Of a stretch of DNA of 64,000 nt, positions 8,801-17,000 are shown piece by piece. The notes beneath the pieces are model-generated. The model made no database searches. It had not been told where the DNA came from and saw only the letters and a list, made by a program, of their open reading frames with translations. A program made the translations under genes and the position numbers. The stretch's first letter is position 1. Every line of letters begins with the position of its first letter. This stretch comes from CAYRNR01 sp964425605 (GTDB taxonomy: Bacteria > Myxococcota_A > UBA796 > UBA9615 > CAYRNR01), in the NCBI GenBank assembly GCA_964425605.1, contig CAYRNR010000009.1, forward strand, positions 1 through 64,000. Direction: 5' to 3'.

Positions 8801-9426
8801 GCAACGTGGCGCTCGCGAGCGGCGATCTGGACACGGCCCGGCGGCAGCTGCGCGAGGGGCTGGAGCAGTTCGAGCGCATCGGCTACCCCTACGGGATCGC
8901 CGCGACGCGCAACTCGCTGGGGGACATCCTCAGGCGGCTCGGTGAGCTCCACGAGGCCAAGGCCGAGTATCTGGGCGCGCAGGAGATCTGTGAGCGGATC
9001 GGCTCGGCGGAGCGGATCGTGCCGCTGGCCAACCTGGGCCTGATCCAGCTCGAACAGCTCGAGTTCGAGGGCGCCGAGGAGACCTTCCGGACCTGTCTGC
9101 GGATCGTCGAGGGGGAGGGTCGCCGTATCTTCCAGGCCCACTTCCACGCGGCGCTGCTCGCCTGCGCCGCCGGGCAGGAGGACTGGGACTCGTGGGATCT
9201 CCACGTCTCCCTGACCGAGAGCTTGATCGCCGAGACCGGCGCCAGGGATCCGGACCTCGCGGGCGCCGTGCAGCAGGCAGGGGATCTCGCCGATCGCGCC
9301 GGCGAGGTGAAGCGCGCGCGACGCGGCCTTCGGCTCGCCCTGGCCCAGTGGCGGGCCCTGGGCGCAGGTGAGGAGGAGACCCAGATCCTCCGGCGTATCG
9401 ATGGCCTGGATGGGGACGACGCGTAG
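5869..9426 (+). CDS. Ser/Thr protein kinase with AAA ATPase and TPR domains
   Basis: This protein of about 1185 aa has three parts. An N-terminal Hanks-type kinase (about residues 19-290) has GRGAMG, the VAIK lysine, HRDIKPAN, DFG and APE, so it should be catalytically active. An AAA/STAND ATPase follows, with Walker A GQAGYGKS near residue 424 and Walker-B-like VMVVLEDVQW near 542. The last 400 residues are TPR-like helical repeats. This layout is common in myxobacterial signalling, where the ATPase and TPR act as a ligand- or partner-controlled switch. No transmembrane helix is evident, so it is probably cytoplasmic. The GTG at 5869 is inferred because the kinase domain starts there and GGAG lies about ten bases upstream; the frame is open far upstream, so the exact start is uncertain. 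Confidence 0.85.
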   Translation: MTTPTQRLDLPHPIDLGPFEIRRYVGRGAMGLVWQGVHREQRVPVAIKVLPHEVSRKPEHLVAFRDEVRRVAQFTHPGIVIVFDYGHVTATAAAGVHAALADATRAELQLGEGAPYLAMEYCDGASLAERRHVMGFGEIRATLLALLDALAHAHARGVVHRDIKPANILFTHVPGEPPVVKLTDFGISLALGDDAQSPQHEAAGTLPYMAPEQFTDWREQGPWTDLYALGCVAYELASGRRPFEADSPVQYLSQHLYVPPPDLEPVLGVPDAFEPWVLRLLAKRPRDRFRCAADAAWALLAISDEEEQTRSAVPDQMTTLVFDDCLETVPFETAEFTESLELPENLRATVQNVEPARPAQAPIPPTWERDSSPLAAMSLVGAGMGLYEWRTVPLVGRRPERDRIWEALTRVTDTGRAELVLLRGQAGYGKSRLAEWMGQRALEAGAVTTVLRAEHGPIAGPQHGLSHAVSRHLRCSDLDREEVRARLGQLYGDDGEADAYTCSALAELMVGDGGTGIRFNRPAERYALLRRFLDLEGADRPVMVVLEDVQWGRDALGFVRDILLKQHADPRPILFLATARDDILEQRPLESELLAELLSLDDVDTVDIGPLGRDEQVDLIRQLLRLEGTLAERVRKRTGGNPLFAVHLVGDWVRRGVLKVGETGFELAMGEKALIPPQIHGLWQGRIEQVLAELRSEHAAALEIAAALGREVDQEEWSAACGSFGVDVPPGLVEALLEGHLAEPRPGGWTFCHGMMRESIQHDAVAAGRWPAVNQACARALQGALDRRGTAERVGRHLVEAGQHEASVDPLMEGVRESLGASEYRNASDLLDLGTASLRAMDLEESDPRWGRGWIARVRTHIGLGEFEAAARLAARTAETARLHRWRDVYAKALRWQGVTLHKRGELGLAETVLYRAQMESARTGDHKEEAQCLLYLATIARMLGDPERGIENAEQALRAFREIDDAMGTAQALSELGNVALASGDLDTARRQLREGLEQFERIGYPYGIAATRNSLGDILRRLGELHEAKAEYLGAQEICERIGSAERIVPLANLGLIQLEQLEFEGAEETFRTCLRIVEGEGRRIFQAHFHAALLACAAGQEDWDSWDLHVSLTESLIAETGARDPDLAGAVQQAGDLADRAGEVKRARRGLRLALAQWRALGAGEEETQILRRIDGLDGDDA

Positions 9427-9435
9427 CTCTCGCCA

Positions 9436-9464
9436 TTGGTGCCTCGCTGCGAATCTGATATCCT
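9436..9464 (+). promoter_or_regulatory. Candidate sigma70-like promoter
   Basis: TTGGTG (9436-9441) and TATCCT (9459-9464) are separated by exactly 17 bases, 36 bases before the ATG of the first beta-helix lipoprotein gene. The -35 match is weak and the -10 match moderate. Confidence 0.4.
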
Positions 9465-9499
9465 GTCCGTGGAGGGGCTCCCCCAGAGAGGATCATTCG

Positions 9500-10900
9500 A
9501 TGACGTGGTGGTACCCGCGATTCTCGACTGCGCTCGCCTTGGGCCTGCTGCTCGCGCTCGGTTGCGGCGGCGAGGGTGACGACGACTCGGCCGCTGGCGA
9601 CGACGACGTGGCCGACGACGACGTGGCCGACGACGACACGACGGCCGACGACGACGACGACGACTCCGCCGAACCGGTCCTCCCGCCCTGCGCGGGGGGA
9701 GGCTGGGGTGCGATCTCCGATCCTGACATCTCGATCCACGTGCGCGCGGATGGGTCGGACGACACCGGCGACGGCACGGCAGGCAATCCGCTGGCGACCC
9801 TGGACGCTGCCCTGCGGATGTCGAGGGATCGACAGGACGACAAGCGCATCGCCGTGGGACCTGGGGTATTCCCGGCATCCCTCGCGATCCAGGCCGACGT
9901 GCTCGATTCCCTGGGCGATCCGGCGACGGACTCGGGGCTCGGCATCGAGGGGTGCGGCGAGTCGGAGACCTCGTTGCTGGCGCTGTCCGCCGACGAGCCG
10001 GTGGTGAAGGTGGACGAAGCCGAGGACGTCCGCCTGTCGGGGATCACCCTGGACGGCGGTCGCCGGGCCCTGTGGGTGTGGTCCGGCGCGGTCGTGGACA
10101 TCGACTTCGTCGCCGTCGAGAACGCCACGCGGGTCGGGATCATCTTCGGCGGCTGGGAGACCATCGTCAGCGCCTCCAACCTGTCGGTCAGCGATACCTT
10201 GCCCGAAGTCGACGGCTCCGGCGTGGAGTATGGCTACGGCATCGCGATCCAGGGCGCGCAGGTGGACCTCACCGATGCGTCCGTGTCCGGGAGCCACCGC
10301 ATCGGCATCCTCATCGACGGCGCCGCGGCGACGCTGGAGCGGGTGTCGGTGGACGGCACACAGCCGGGATCGGACGGGAGCCTCGGCCGCGGCATCCAGA
10401 TCCAGAACGTCTCGCAGGCGCTGTTGAGCGACCTGGAGATCGGCGCTATCGAGCCCAACAGCGACGCTGGTGTGTTCTCCCAGGCCAGCCTGCTGTTGCA
10501 GCTGGAGAATACGCACGTGGTCGCCACGTCTTCGTCTGCCCTCGAGGTGGATGGAAATCCCTGCGGCGGCGAGGAGTGCCCCGGGGACGGCATCGTGATC
10601 AACCAGCGCGGTGAGGAGGACGACCCAGCCCTGTACAGTCACATCCTCCTGGACAACGTGGTCGAGGGCACGGCGCGCGCGGGGATCCTCGTCGAGAGCG
10701 TGGTCGCCGAGCTCGACGGCAACTCGACGAGCGGCTGCGGTGTCGTGGACGGCGTCACGAACGGGTCGATCTTCGTGCAGGGCGACCTGGACACCGACGG
10801 CGGGGACCACGTGATCTCCGGCCCCGATCCGGTGGCCGAGCGCGTCGACGCGTTCCCGCTGAACAACCAGGTCGTCGAGACCGACGAGTTCGTCGATTGA
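9500..10900 (+). CDS. Parallel beta-helix lipoprotein with Asp-rich tether
   Basis: The 466-aa protein starts with a lipoprotein signal peptide (LLLALGC, lipid-modified Cys at residue 22). An Asp-rich tether of about 35 residues built of DDDVA and DDDDSA units follows. The mature part begins with a DUF1565-like block (VRADGSDDTGDG...PLATLDAAL) and continues as right-handed parallel beta-helix repeats of the pectin-lyase fold, with G-I-x-I-x-G-A rung patterns. Such proteins often bind or cleave polysaccharide, but no lyase active site was identified. AGAGAGGA precedes the ATG. The TGA stop overlaps the TTG start of the next, related gene, so the pair is probably one operon. Confidence 0.8.
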   Translation: MTWWYPRFSTALALGLLLALGCGGEGDDDSAAGDDDVADDDVADDDTTADDDDDDSAEPVLPPCAGGGWGAISDPDISIHVRADGSDDTGDGTAGNPLATLDAALRMSRDRQDDKRIAVGPGVFPASLAIQADVLDSLGDPATDSGLGIEGCGESETSLLALSADEPVVKVDEAEDVRLSGITLDGGRRALWVWSGAVVDIDFVAVENATRVGIIFGGWETIVSASNLSVSDTLPEVDGSGVEYGYGIAIQGAQVDLTDASVSGSHRIGILIDGAAATLERVSVDGTQPGSDGSLGRGIQIQNVSQALLSDLEIGAIEPNSDAGVFSQASLLLQLENTHVVATSSSALEVDGNPCGGEECPGDGIVINQRGEEDDPALYSHILLDNVVEGTARAGILVESVVAELDGNSTSGCGVVDGVTNGSIFVQGDLDTDGGDHVISGPDPVAERVDAFPLNNQVVETDEFVD

Positions 10901-13473
10901 GCGCGCCACGGAATCGCGCGACGGCGCCGGGCTGGGTGCTCATCGCGTTGGCGCTGACCTGCCCGGGCTGTCCCGACGAGCAGGACGACGACTCCGCGGG
11001 TGACGACGACATCGAGGAGCCCACTGCGGCACCGTGTGACACCGGTTTTGTGCACGATCCCGATCTCCCGGCCGACGTCCTGGACGATTTTCCGGACGGC
11101 TGTATCCCTGAGGCGTGCGGGATCGGGCCCTGGGGGCAGTTGAACATCGAGGCCCCAGCGATATTCGTCGATGTCCACGCCGCGCCCGGGGGAGACGGCA
11201 GCGCGGAAGCGCCGTTCGGTGACCTCCGTAGCGGGCTCGGCGCCACGGACGACGACCGTACGCGTGTCCTGATTGCCGCCGGTGTCTACCCCGACAGCCT
11301 CCTGCTGACGCCCATCAACGACGGCGCGGAGCTGACGGGCCGGTGTCCCGAGCTCGTCCGCATGGATGCGACAGGTGCCGATGGGGACGGGTACGGGATC
11401 TGGGCCAATGGCTCGTCCGGGCACGAGTGGTGGATCACCGGGATCACGATCGCGGACGCTCCTGCGGAGGGCCTCCGCCTGGACGGCGGCACGCTCCACG
11501 TCACGAGCGTCGAGCTGGCGGGCAACGGTGCCATCGGAGCCGCGACACACGGGTCGCCGAGCCAGCTGTTCCTCGACGACGTCTACATCCACGACACCCG
11601 CCCCAACGCCCAGGGGCAGTTCGGGCGCGGTTTCAGCGCAGAAGGCGGCGCCTACCTGGAGGCCCACGACTGCCGGGTCGAGGGGAACACCGAACTCGGG
11701 GTCTATGCCTCGCAGTCGGGCACGCGAATGGTCCTCCAGGACGTGGTGGTGACCGGAACCCTACCCAGCCCTCAGGGGACCTACGGCCGGGGGCTCCACG
11801 CCCAGGAAGGCGCTGTCGTGGAGGCGACGGACTGCACGGTCGAGGGCAACGCGGATGTCGGCGTCCTGTCGACGGGCGACGGGACGAACGTGCAGCTGAC
11901 GAACGTCGAGGTGCGTTCGACCGCTCCCAACCACGCCGGCGACTGGGCGAGGGGAATCGCCGTCCAGGACGGAGCCATCCTCGGCGCCGACGGCCTGCTG
12001 ATCGTCGACAACGCGGATACCGGCATCATCGTCACGAGCGAGAGCTACGCCTACCTCGCGAACGTGGAGGTGCGCGAGACCCACCCCACGAGCGAGGGAG
12101 ACTCGGGGATCGGGATCATGGTGGAGGAGGAGGCGAGCCTGGAGGCCGACGGGTGTCTGGTCGTGGACAACACGGCCTTCGGCGTGCTGATCCGGGGAGA
12201 GCAAACGTCGGTCTCGCTGTCGGACGTGGAGGTTCGGACCACACGACCCACGCCCGAAGATGAGTGGGGTTGGGGGATCGCGGTGATCTCCGAGGCCCAC
12301 CTGGAGGTCCTCGACGGCGTCGTCGAGGACAACCGCGGCATCGGCATCGCTGCCGAAGGCGAGGGAACCACCCTGAGCCTCACCGGGGTGACCATACGGG
12401 AGACCCAGCCCGATACGGACGGCAGGAGAGGGGAGGGCCTCCAGGCCCAGCTGGGTGCATTCGTTCAAGCGCAGGACACCGTGGTCGAGCACAACGCAGA
12501 GGTCGGGATCGCGGTCCTCTCCACAGGCACCGAGGTCCACCTCTCGCGTGTGGAGGTGCGGGAGACGCGGTCGTACGACGATGGATCGGGGGGGAACGGG
12601 ATACTCGTCGGGGATGGTGCGACCATTCTGGCCGAGGACTGCGTGATCGACGGCAACAACGGCGTGGGATTCCTGGCGGCCAGCGAGGGGACCCTCGCCC
12701 AGCTGACCCGTGTGGAAGTGACGCGGACCGATCGAGGGACGGATGCGACGCTCGCCGTGGGCGTCGCCGGCCAGATGGACGCGATCCTGACGGCGACGGA
12801 CCTGGTCGTCGAGGAGACCGAGGGGGTGGGCCTGTACGCCTCGACCGACGCGTCGGTCTCCTGCACGGGGTGCGACCTGCTCGACAACACCTTTGCCGGC
12901 GCCGTGGCCTGGTACGGAGCGGCCCTCTCGCTGTCGGACGTGCACGTCGTCGGGACCACGCCGGACTCCAACGAAGGGGGCGGGGTCGGTGTCTACGCCA
13001 GCTCCCATGGCGAGGATCTCCAGCCCACATCGCTGACCGTCGAAGGCAGCACCATCGAGGAGCAACCCTACGCTGCGGCGTGGCTCGAAGGCGACGGCGA
13101 CTATGCCTTCCGCGACAACACCCTCGTCGCCGGCTACGGCCAGGTCGTCGACCTCTTCGACGGATCGTCGGTCACGCTGCACGGGGACGGGATCGTCGCC
13201 ACGGGGGGGATCCAGGGCCTGGTCCTGGAGAACAACGTGATCCAGGACGCCTATCGCGCCGGCGTCTTGCTGGACGGATCGTCGGCGACCCTGACCGGCA
13301 ACACCGTCGCCAACAACGACACGGACCTGGTCTGGCAGGACTGCGACGGGGTGGTCGAGCCGGTGGTCCTCGGGGAGACCCTGGTCTACGACAACCGCTG
13401 CGCATCGTCCACGTTGATGGTCAACTCGCTGGACTTCGCCCTCTTTCTCGAGGAGGCCGACATCGTCGAGTAG
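10897..13473 (+). CDS. Large parallel beta-helix surface lipoprotein
   Basis: This 858-aa protein is a paralogue of the preceding product. A basic N-terminus and hydrophobic segment (VLIALALTCPGC) look like a lipoprotein signal, although the lipobox is not canonical. A short acidic tether (QDDDSAGDDD) follows. The rest is a long series of about 45-residue units, each with a phrase such as VEVRxTxP followed by GIxVxxGAxLxAxDxxVxxN, typical of stacked beta-helix rungs. At least eight similar units can be counted. The likely role is adhesion or carbohydrate binding at the cell surface; no catalytic residues are evident. The TTG start overlaps the upstream stop (TTGA). A GTG at about 10936 is an alternative that would shorten the signal peptide. 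Confidence 0.75.
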   Translation: MSAPRNRATAPGWVLIALALTCPGCPDEQDDDSAGDDDIEEPTAAPCDTGFVHDPDLPADVLDDFPDGCIPEACGIGPWGQLNIEAPAIFVDVHAAPGGDGSAEAPFGDLRSGLGATDDDRTRVLIAAGVYPDSLLLTPINDGAELTGRCPELVRMDATGADGDGYGIWANGSSGHEWWITGITIADAPAEGLRLDGGTLHVTSVELAGNGAIGAATHGSPSQLFLDDVYIHDTRPNAQGQFGRGFSAEGGAYLEAHDCRVEGNTELGVYASQSGTRMVLQDVVVTGTLPSPQGTYGRGLHAQEGAVVEATDCTVEGNADVGVLSTGDGTNVQLTNVEVRSTAPNHAGDWARGIAVQDGAILGADGLLIVDNADTGIIVTSESYAYLANVEVRETHPTSEGDSGIGIMVEEEASLEADGCLVVDNTAFGVLIRGEQTSVSLSDVEVRTTRPTPEDEWGWGIAVISEAHLEVLDGVVEDNRGIGIAAEGEGTTLSLTGVTIRETQPDTDGRRGEGLQAQLGAFVQAQDTVVEHNAEVGIAVLSTGTEVHLSRVEVRETRSYDDGSGGNGILVGDGATILAEDCVIDGNNGVGFLAASEGTLAQLTRVEVTRTDRGTDATLAVGVAGQMDAILTATDLVVEETEGVGLYASTDASVSCTGCDLLDNTFAGAVAWYGAALSLSDVHVVGTTPDSNEGGGVGVYASSHGEDLQPTSLTVEGSTIEEQPYAAAWLEGDGDYAFRDNTLVAGYGQVVDLFDGSSVTLHGDGIVATGGIQGLVLENNVIQDAYRAGVLLDGSSATLTGNTVANNDTDLVWQDCDGVVEPVVLGETLVYDNRCASSTLMVNSLDFALFLEEADIVE

Positions 13474-13513
13474 GCCTCCGGTAGGATCGGCCCTCCACCC
13501 CGCGGAGGACCCC

Positions 13514-13933
13514 ATGACCGCCAGCTTCCACCTCCTGCAGCGCTCCTCGCGCGGCTACTGCGACATGCACGACCTCACCCACGACGTGGAGGCGTGCATC
13601 GACGAGTCGGGGATCACCGAGGGCATGGTCGTGGTGTCGGTCCCCGGCTCCACGGCGTCGGTGACCACCATCGAGTTCGAGTCGGGCGCCCTGTCGGACC
13701 TGCGCGAGGCCATCGAGCGCCTCGCGCCGGAGGACATGCACTACGCCCACGACGCCCGCTGGGGGGACGGCAACGGCTTCTCCCACGTGCGCGCAGCCCT
13801 GATGGGGCCGTCGGCGAGCCTGCCGATCCACGACGGGAGGCTGGTGCGAGGGACCTGGCAGCAGGTGCTGCTGGTGGACTTCGACAACGGTCCGCGGGAG
13901 CGCAGGATCGCCGTGCAGGTGATCGGGGAGTGA
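13514..13933 (+). CDS. yjbQ: YjbQ family protein (UPF0047)
   Basis: At 139 aa the protein has the family's full length. The conserved core HDARWGDGNGFSHVRAAL, then GPSASLPIHDGRLVRGTWQQ and VLLVDFDNGPRERRI, is diagnostic of YjbQ. The family's His and Asp residues form a putative metal or catalytic site. Members have been linked to weak thiamine-phosphate synthase activity, but the physiological role is not settled. GGAGG precedes the ATG. It lies 40 bases after the beta-helix gene on the same strand and could be read from that transcript, though no functional link is apparent. Confidence 0.9.
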   Translation: MTASFHLLQRSSRGYCDMHDLTHDVEACIDESGITEGMVVVSVPGSTASVTTIEFESGALSDLREAIERLAPEDMHYAHDARWGDGNGFSHVRAALMGPSASLPIHDGRLVRGTWQQVLLVDFDNGPRERRIAVQVIGE

Positions 13934-14005
13934 CCCTCTCCTGATTTCCCGCTCCCACCTCGGCGCTCGCGTGCGACCTGCCGTACACTGGTACCGAGGG
14001 CGGAA

Positions 14006-17000
14006 GTGGCATCGACACAATCCCAGGGGGGTCCCTTCGCACCCGGCTCCATGGTCGAGCAGTACAAGGTCGTGCGCCTGCTGGGGCGCGGGGGCATGGG
14101 CGAGGTGGTCCTGGCGCGCGATGTGGAGCTGGGCCGGCGTGTCGCGCTGAAGGTCATCAACCCTGCGCTGCTGGGATCCGACAAGGACGTGGCGCGGTTC
14201 CTGTTCGAGGCACGCGCCACTGCGCGGTTCAGCCACCCGCACATCGTGACGATCTACGGGGTCGGCCGGCACCAGGGGATCCCGTTCATGGCGCTGGAGT
14301 ACCTCGAGGGGCAGACCCTGCGGCGGCGCATGGGGGAGTCGCAGCTGGGGGAGCGCGAGGCGGTGCGCCTCGCCCTGGCCGTCGCCGAGGCGCTGGAGGA
14401 GTCCCACGCCCACGGCGTGCAGCACGGTGACCTCAAGCCCACCAACGTGCTGATTCCCCGTGACGGTCGCGTCCGGGTCCTGGATTTTGGCCTCGCGCGA
14501 GTGGTGGGCAAGACACGCCGCGTCGACGGGGGCGCCGTGTCCCTGGATCCGGACGACCCGGGAGAGGGATCGGGATCGGACTTCGCGTCTCCCCAGTACA
14601 TGGCTCCCGAACGGTGGCTGGACCAGGAGTCCTCCGAGCGGTCGGACATCTGGTCGCTTGGAGCGATCCTGTTCGAGATGATCGCTGGGCAGCGGCCCTA
14701 CACGGAGACGGACCCCGCGCTGCTGGGGATGCGGATCACCGCGCCGGAGCCCGCGCCGCGCGTGGACCGATTCCGCACGGTGCGCAGCGAACTGACCGAG
14801 CTCGTCGCGCGGTGCCTCGAGAAGAAGCCGAAGATGCGCCCGTCGGCGGCCGAGGTCGCGGTCCGTCTGCGCGATCTGCTGGCCCGGCACGGTGCCATGC
14901 GTTCGCGCGAAGAGCCGCCCTACCGCGGCCTGCGTCCCTTCTCGGAGCGCCACTGCCACGTCTTCTTCGGCCGTGATCCGGAGATCGACGCCTTCCTCGT
15001 GCGGGTACGCGAGCAAGGCGTGCTGCCCGTGGTCGGCGCGTCGGGGGTGGGCAAGAGCTCCTTCGTCCAGGCCGGGGTCATCCCACGACTGCGCGAACAG
15101 GGACGCTGGACCGTGCTCAGCCTCCGCCCGGGCCGGCGCCCCTTCGTGGACCTGGAGGCGGTGCTGGGTGAGCACGAGGACGAGGAGTACGTGGACGACT
15201 GGGACGAGCCCTCCACGTATTCGCTGCACCTCACCGCCGAGCAGCTCGAGGAGCTATCCGAGCCGCCGACCCCGGAGCTCGGCGGTCCGCTCGCCCACCG
15301 CCTGCGGGAGGCTCCGAACCAGCTGAACCTCGTGCTGCAGGAGATCGCCGAGAACACCGGGACCCGCGTGCTGCTGTTCGTGGATCAGCTCGAGGAGCTG
15401 TACACCATGGTCGAGGACGAGGAGATCCAGCGGCGATTCATGCTCGCGATCACCACGGCCGGCGACGATCCCCAGTCGCCGGTGCGCGTGGTCTTCACGG
15501 TCCGGGACGACTTCCTGGGCCGCCTGCACCTGGGCGACGGCACGCGGCAGGCCCTGAGCCAGGTGACCGTGCTGCAGCGGCCCGATCCGTCGGCCATGGA
15601 GCAGATGCTGCTGCAGCCCCTGCGGTCGGTGGGCTACACCGTGGACGACCCGGCGTTGGTACCGCACATGGTCGAGTCGGTGCACGACGAGCCCGCCTGC
15701 CTGCCGCTGCTCCAGTTCACCGCCCGCATGCTGTGGGACCGGCGGGACCAGGGGAGCCGCCAGCTGCGGCGGGCCACGTACGACGCGATGGGCGGGGTGG
15801 CCGGGGCGCTGGCCCGTCACGCGGACGGTCTGCTCGACGGGCTCCCGCCGCGGGACGTGAAGCAGGCACGCAAGATCCTGCTGCGGCTGGTCACCGCGGA
15901 GGGCACCCGGCGCGTCCTGCCGGCGAGCCAGGTGATCGAGGACGGCGGCAAGCGCGCCACCCGGGTGCTCGGGCAGCTCGTGGATGCCCGCCTGGTGGTC
16001 GTGCGCAGGTCCAGCCGCGGCCAGGAGGGGGAGTCCGAGCTGGAGCTGGTCCACGAGTCGCTGATCCGCAGCTGGTCACGGCTGGCGCGCTGGATCGACG
16101 AGAGCCGCGAGGAGCTGGCCATCCTCTCGCAGCTGATCCAGGTGGCCGAGCTGTGGCAGCAGCGGGGCCGCAAGGACGAGGAGCTGTGGCACGGTGACGC
16201 CCTGCACGAAGCCCACCGCGCGCTGCGCCGGTCCAGTATGGGCATCCCCGAGACGGTGGAGGCGTTCCTCCGCGCCGGCCTGCGCAAGGACGACCGCATC
16301 CGCCGGCGCACCCGCATCCTGGTGGAGGTCGGCGTCGGCTTGCTGGCCCTGATCGCCCTTTCCTCGGCCGTGGTGGCGTGGGTGATGGCCGAGAACAAGG
16401 CCGACCTGAAGCGTCAGAAGGACCGCGCCGAGGTCCAGTGGGAGCTCGCCGAATCCCGGCGGGCCGAGGCACAGCGAGAGGGCGCCCGGGGTGCCCTGGA
16501 ACGCGGGGCCATGCTGGAGTCCAAGGCCAAGCTGCGCGCGTCGCTGGAGACCGAGGACTCCCTGCTGGCCCGCGCCCTGTGGTGGCGCCTGGGCCGGACC
16601 CCGCTGCTGTGGAGCCGGGAGCTGGGCACGTTCATCTACAAGGTCGCGTGGTCGCCCGACGGCGAGACGCTGGCCGCGGCCTGCCAGGACCGTTCCATCT
16701 ACCTCTTCTCCGGGCTGACCGAGACCGTCCGCGTCCTGCGTGGCCACCAGGAGCAGGTCGCGGCGGTGGCATTCTCCCCCGACGGCCAGACGCTGGCCTC
16801 GGGCTCTTGGGACGCCAGTGTGCGCATCTGGGATCTCGACACGGGCGCGTCACTGGTGTTCCCGGGCCACGGGGGTCGCGTGAACGACGTTCGCTTCAGC
16901 CCGGACGGCTCCCTCCTCGCCACCACGGCCAACGACAACCTCACGCGCCTGCTGGACCTGGAAGGCCGCGTGGTGTTCGAGGGGCGAGGCGCTCGCAACA

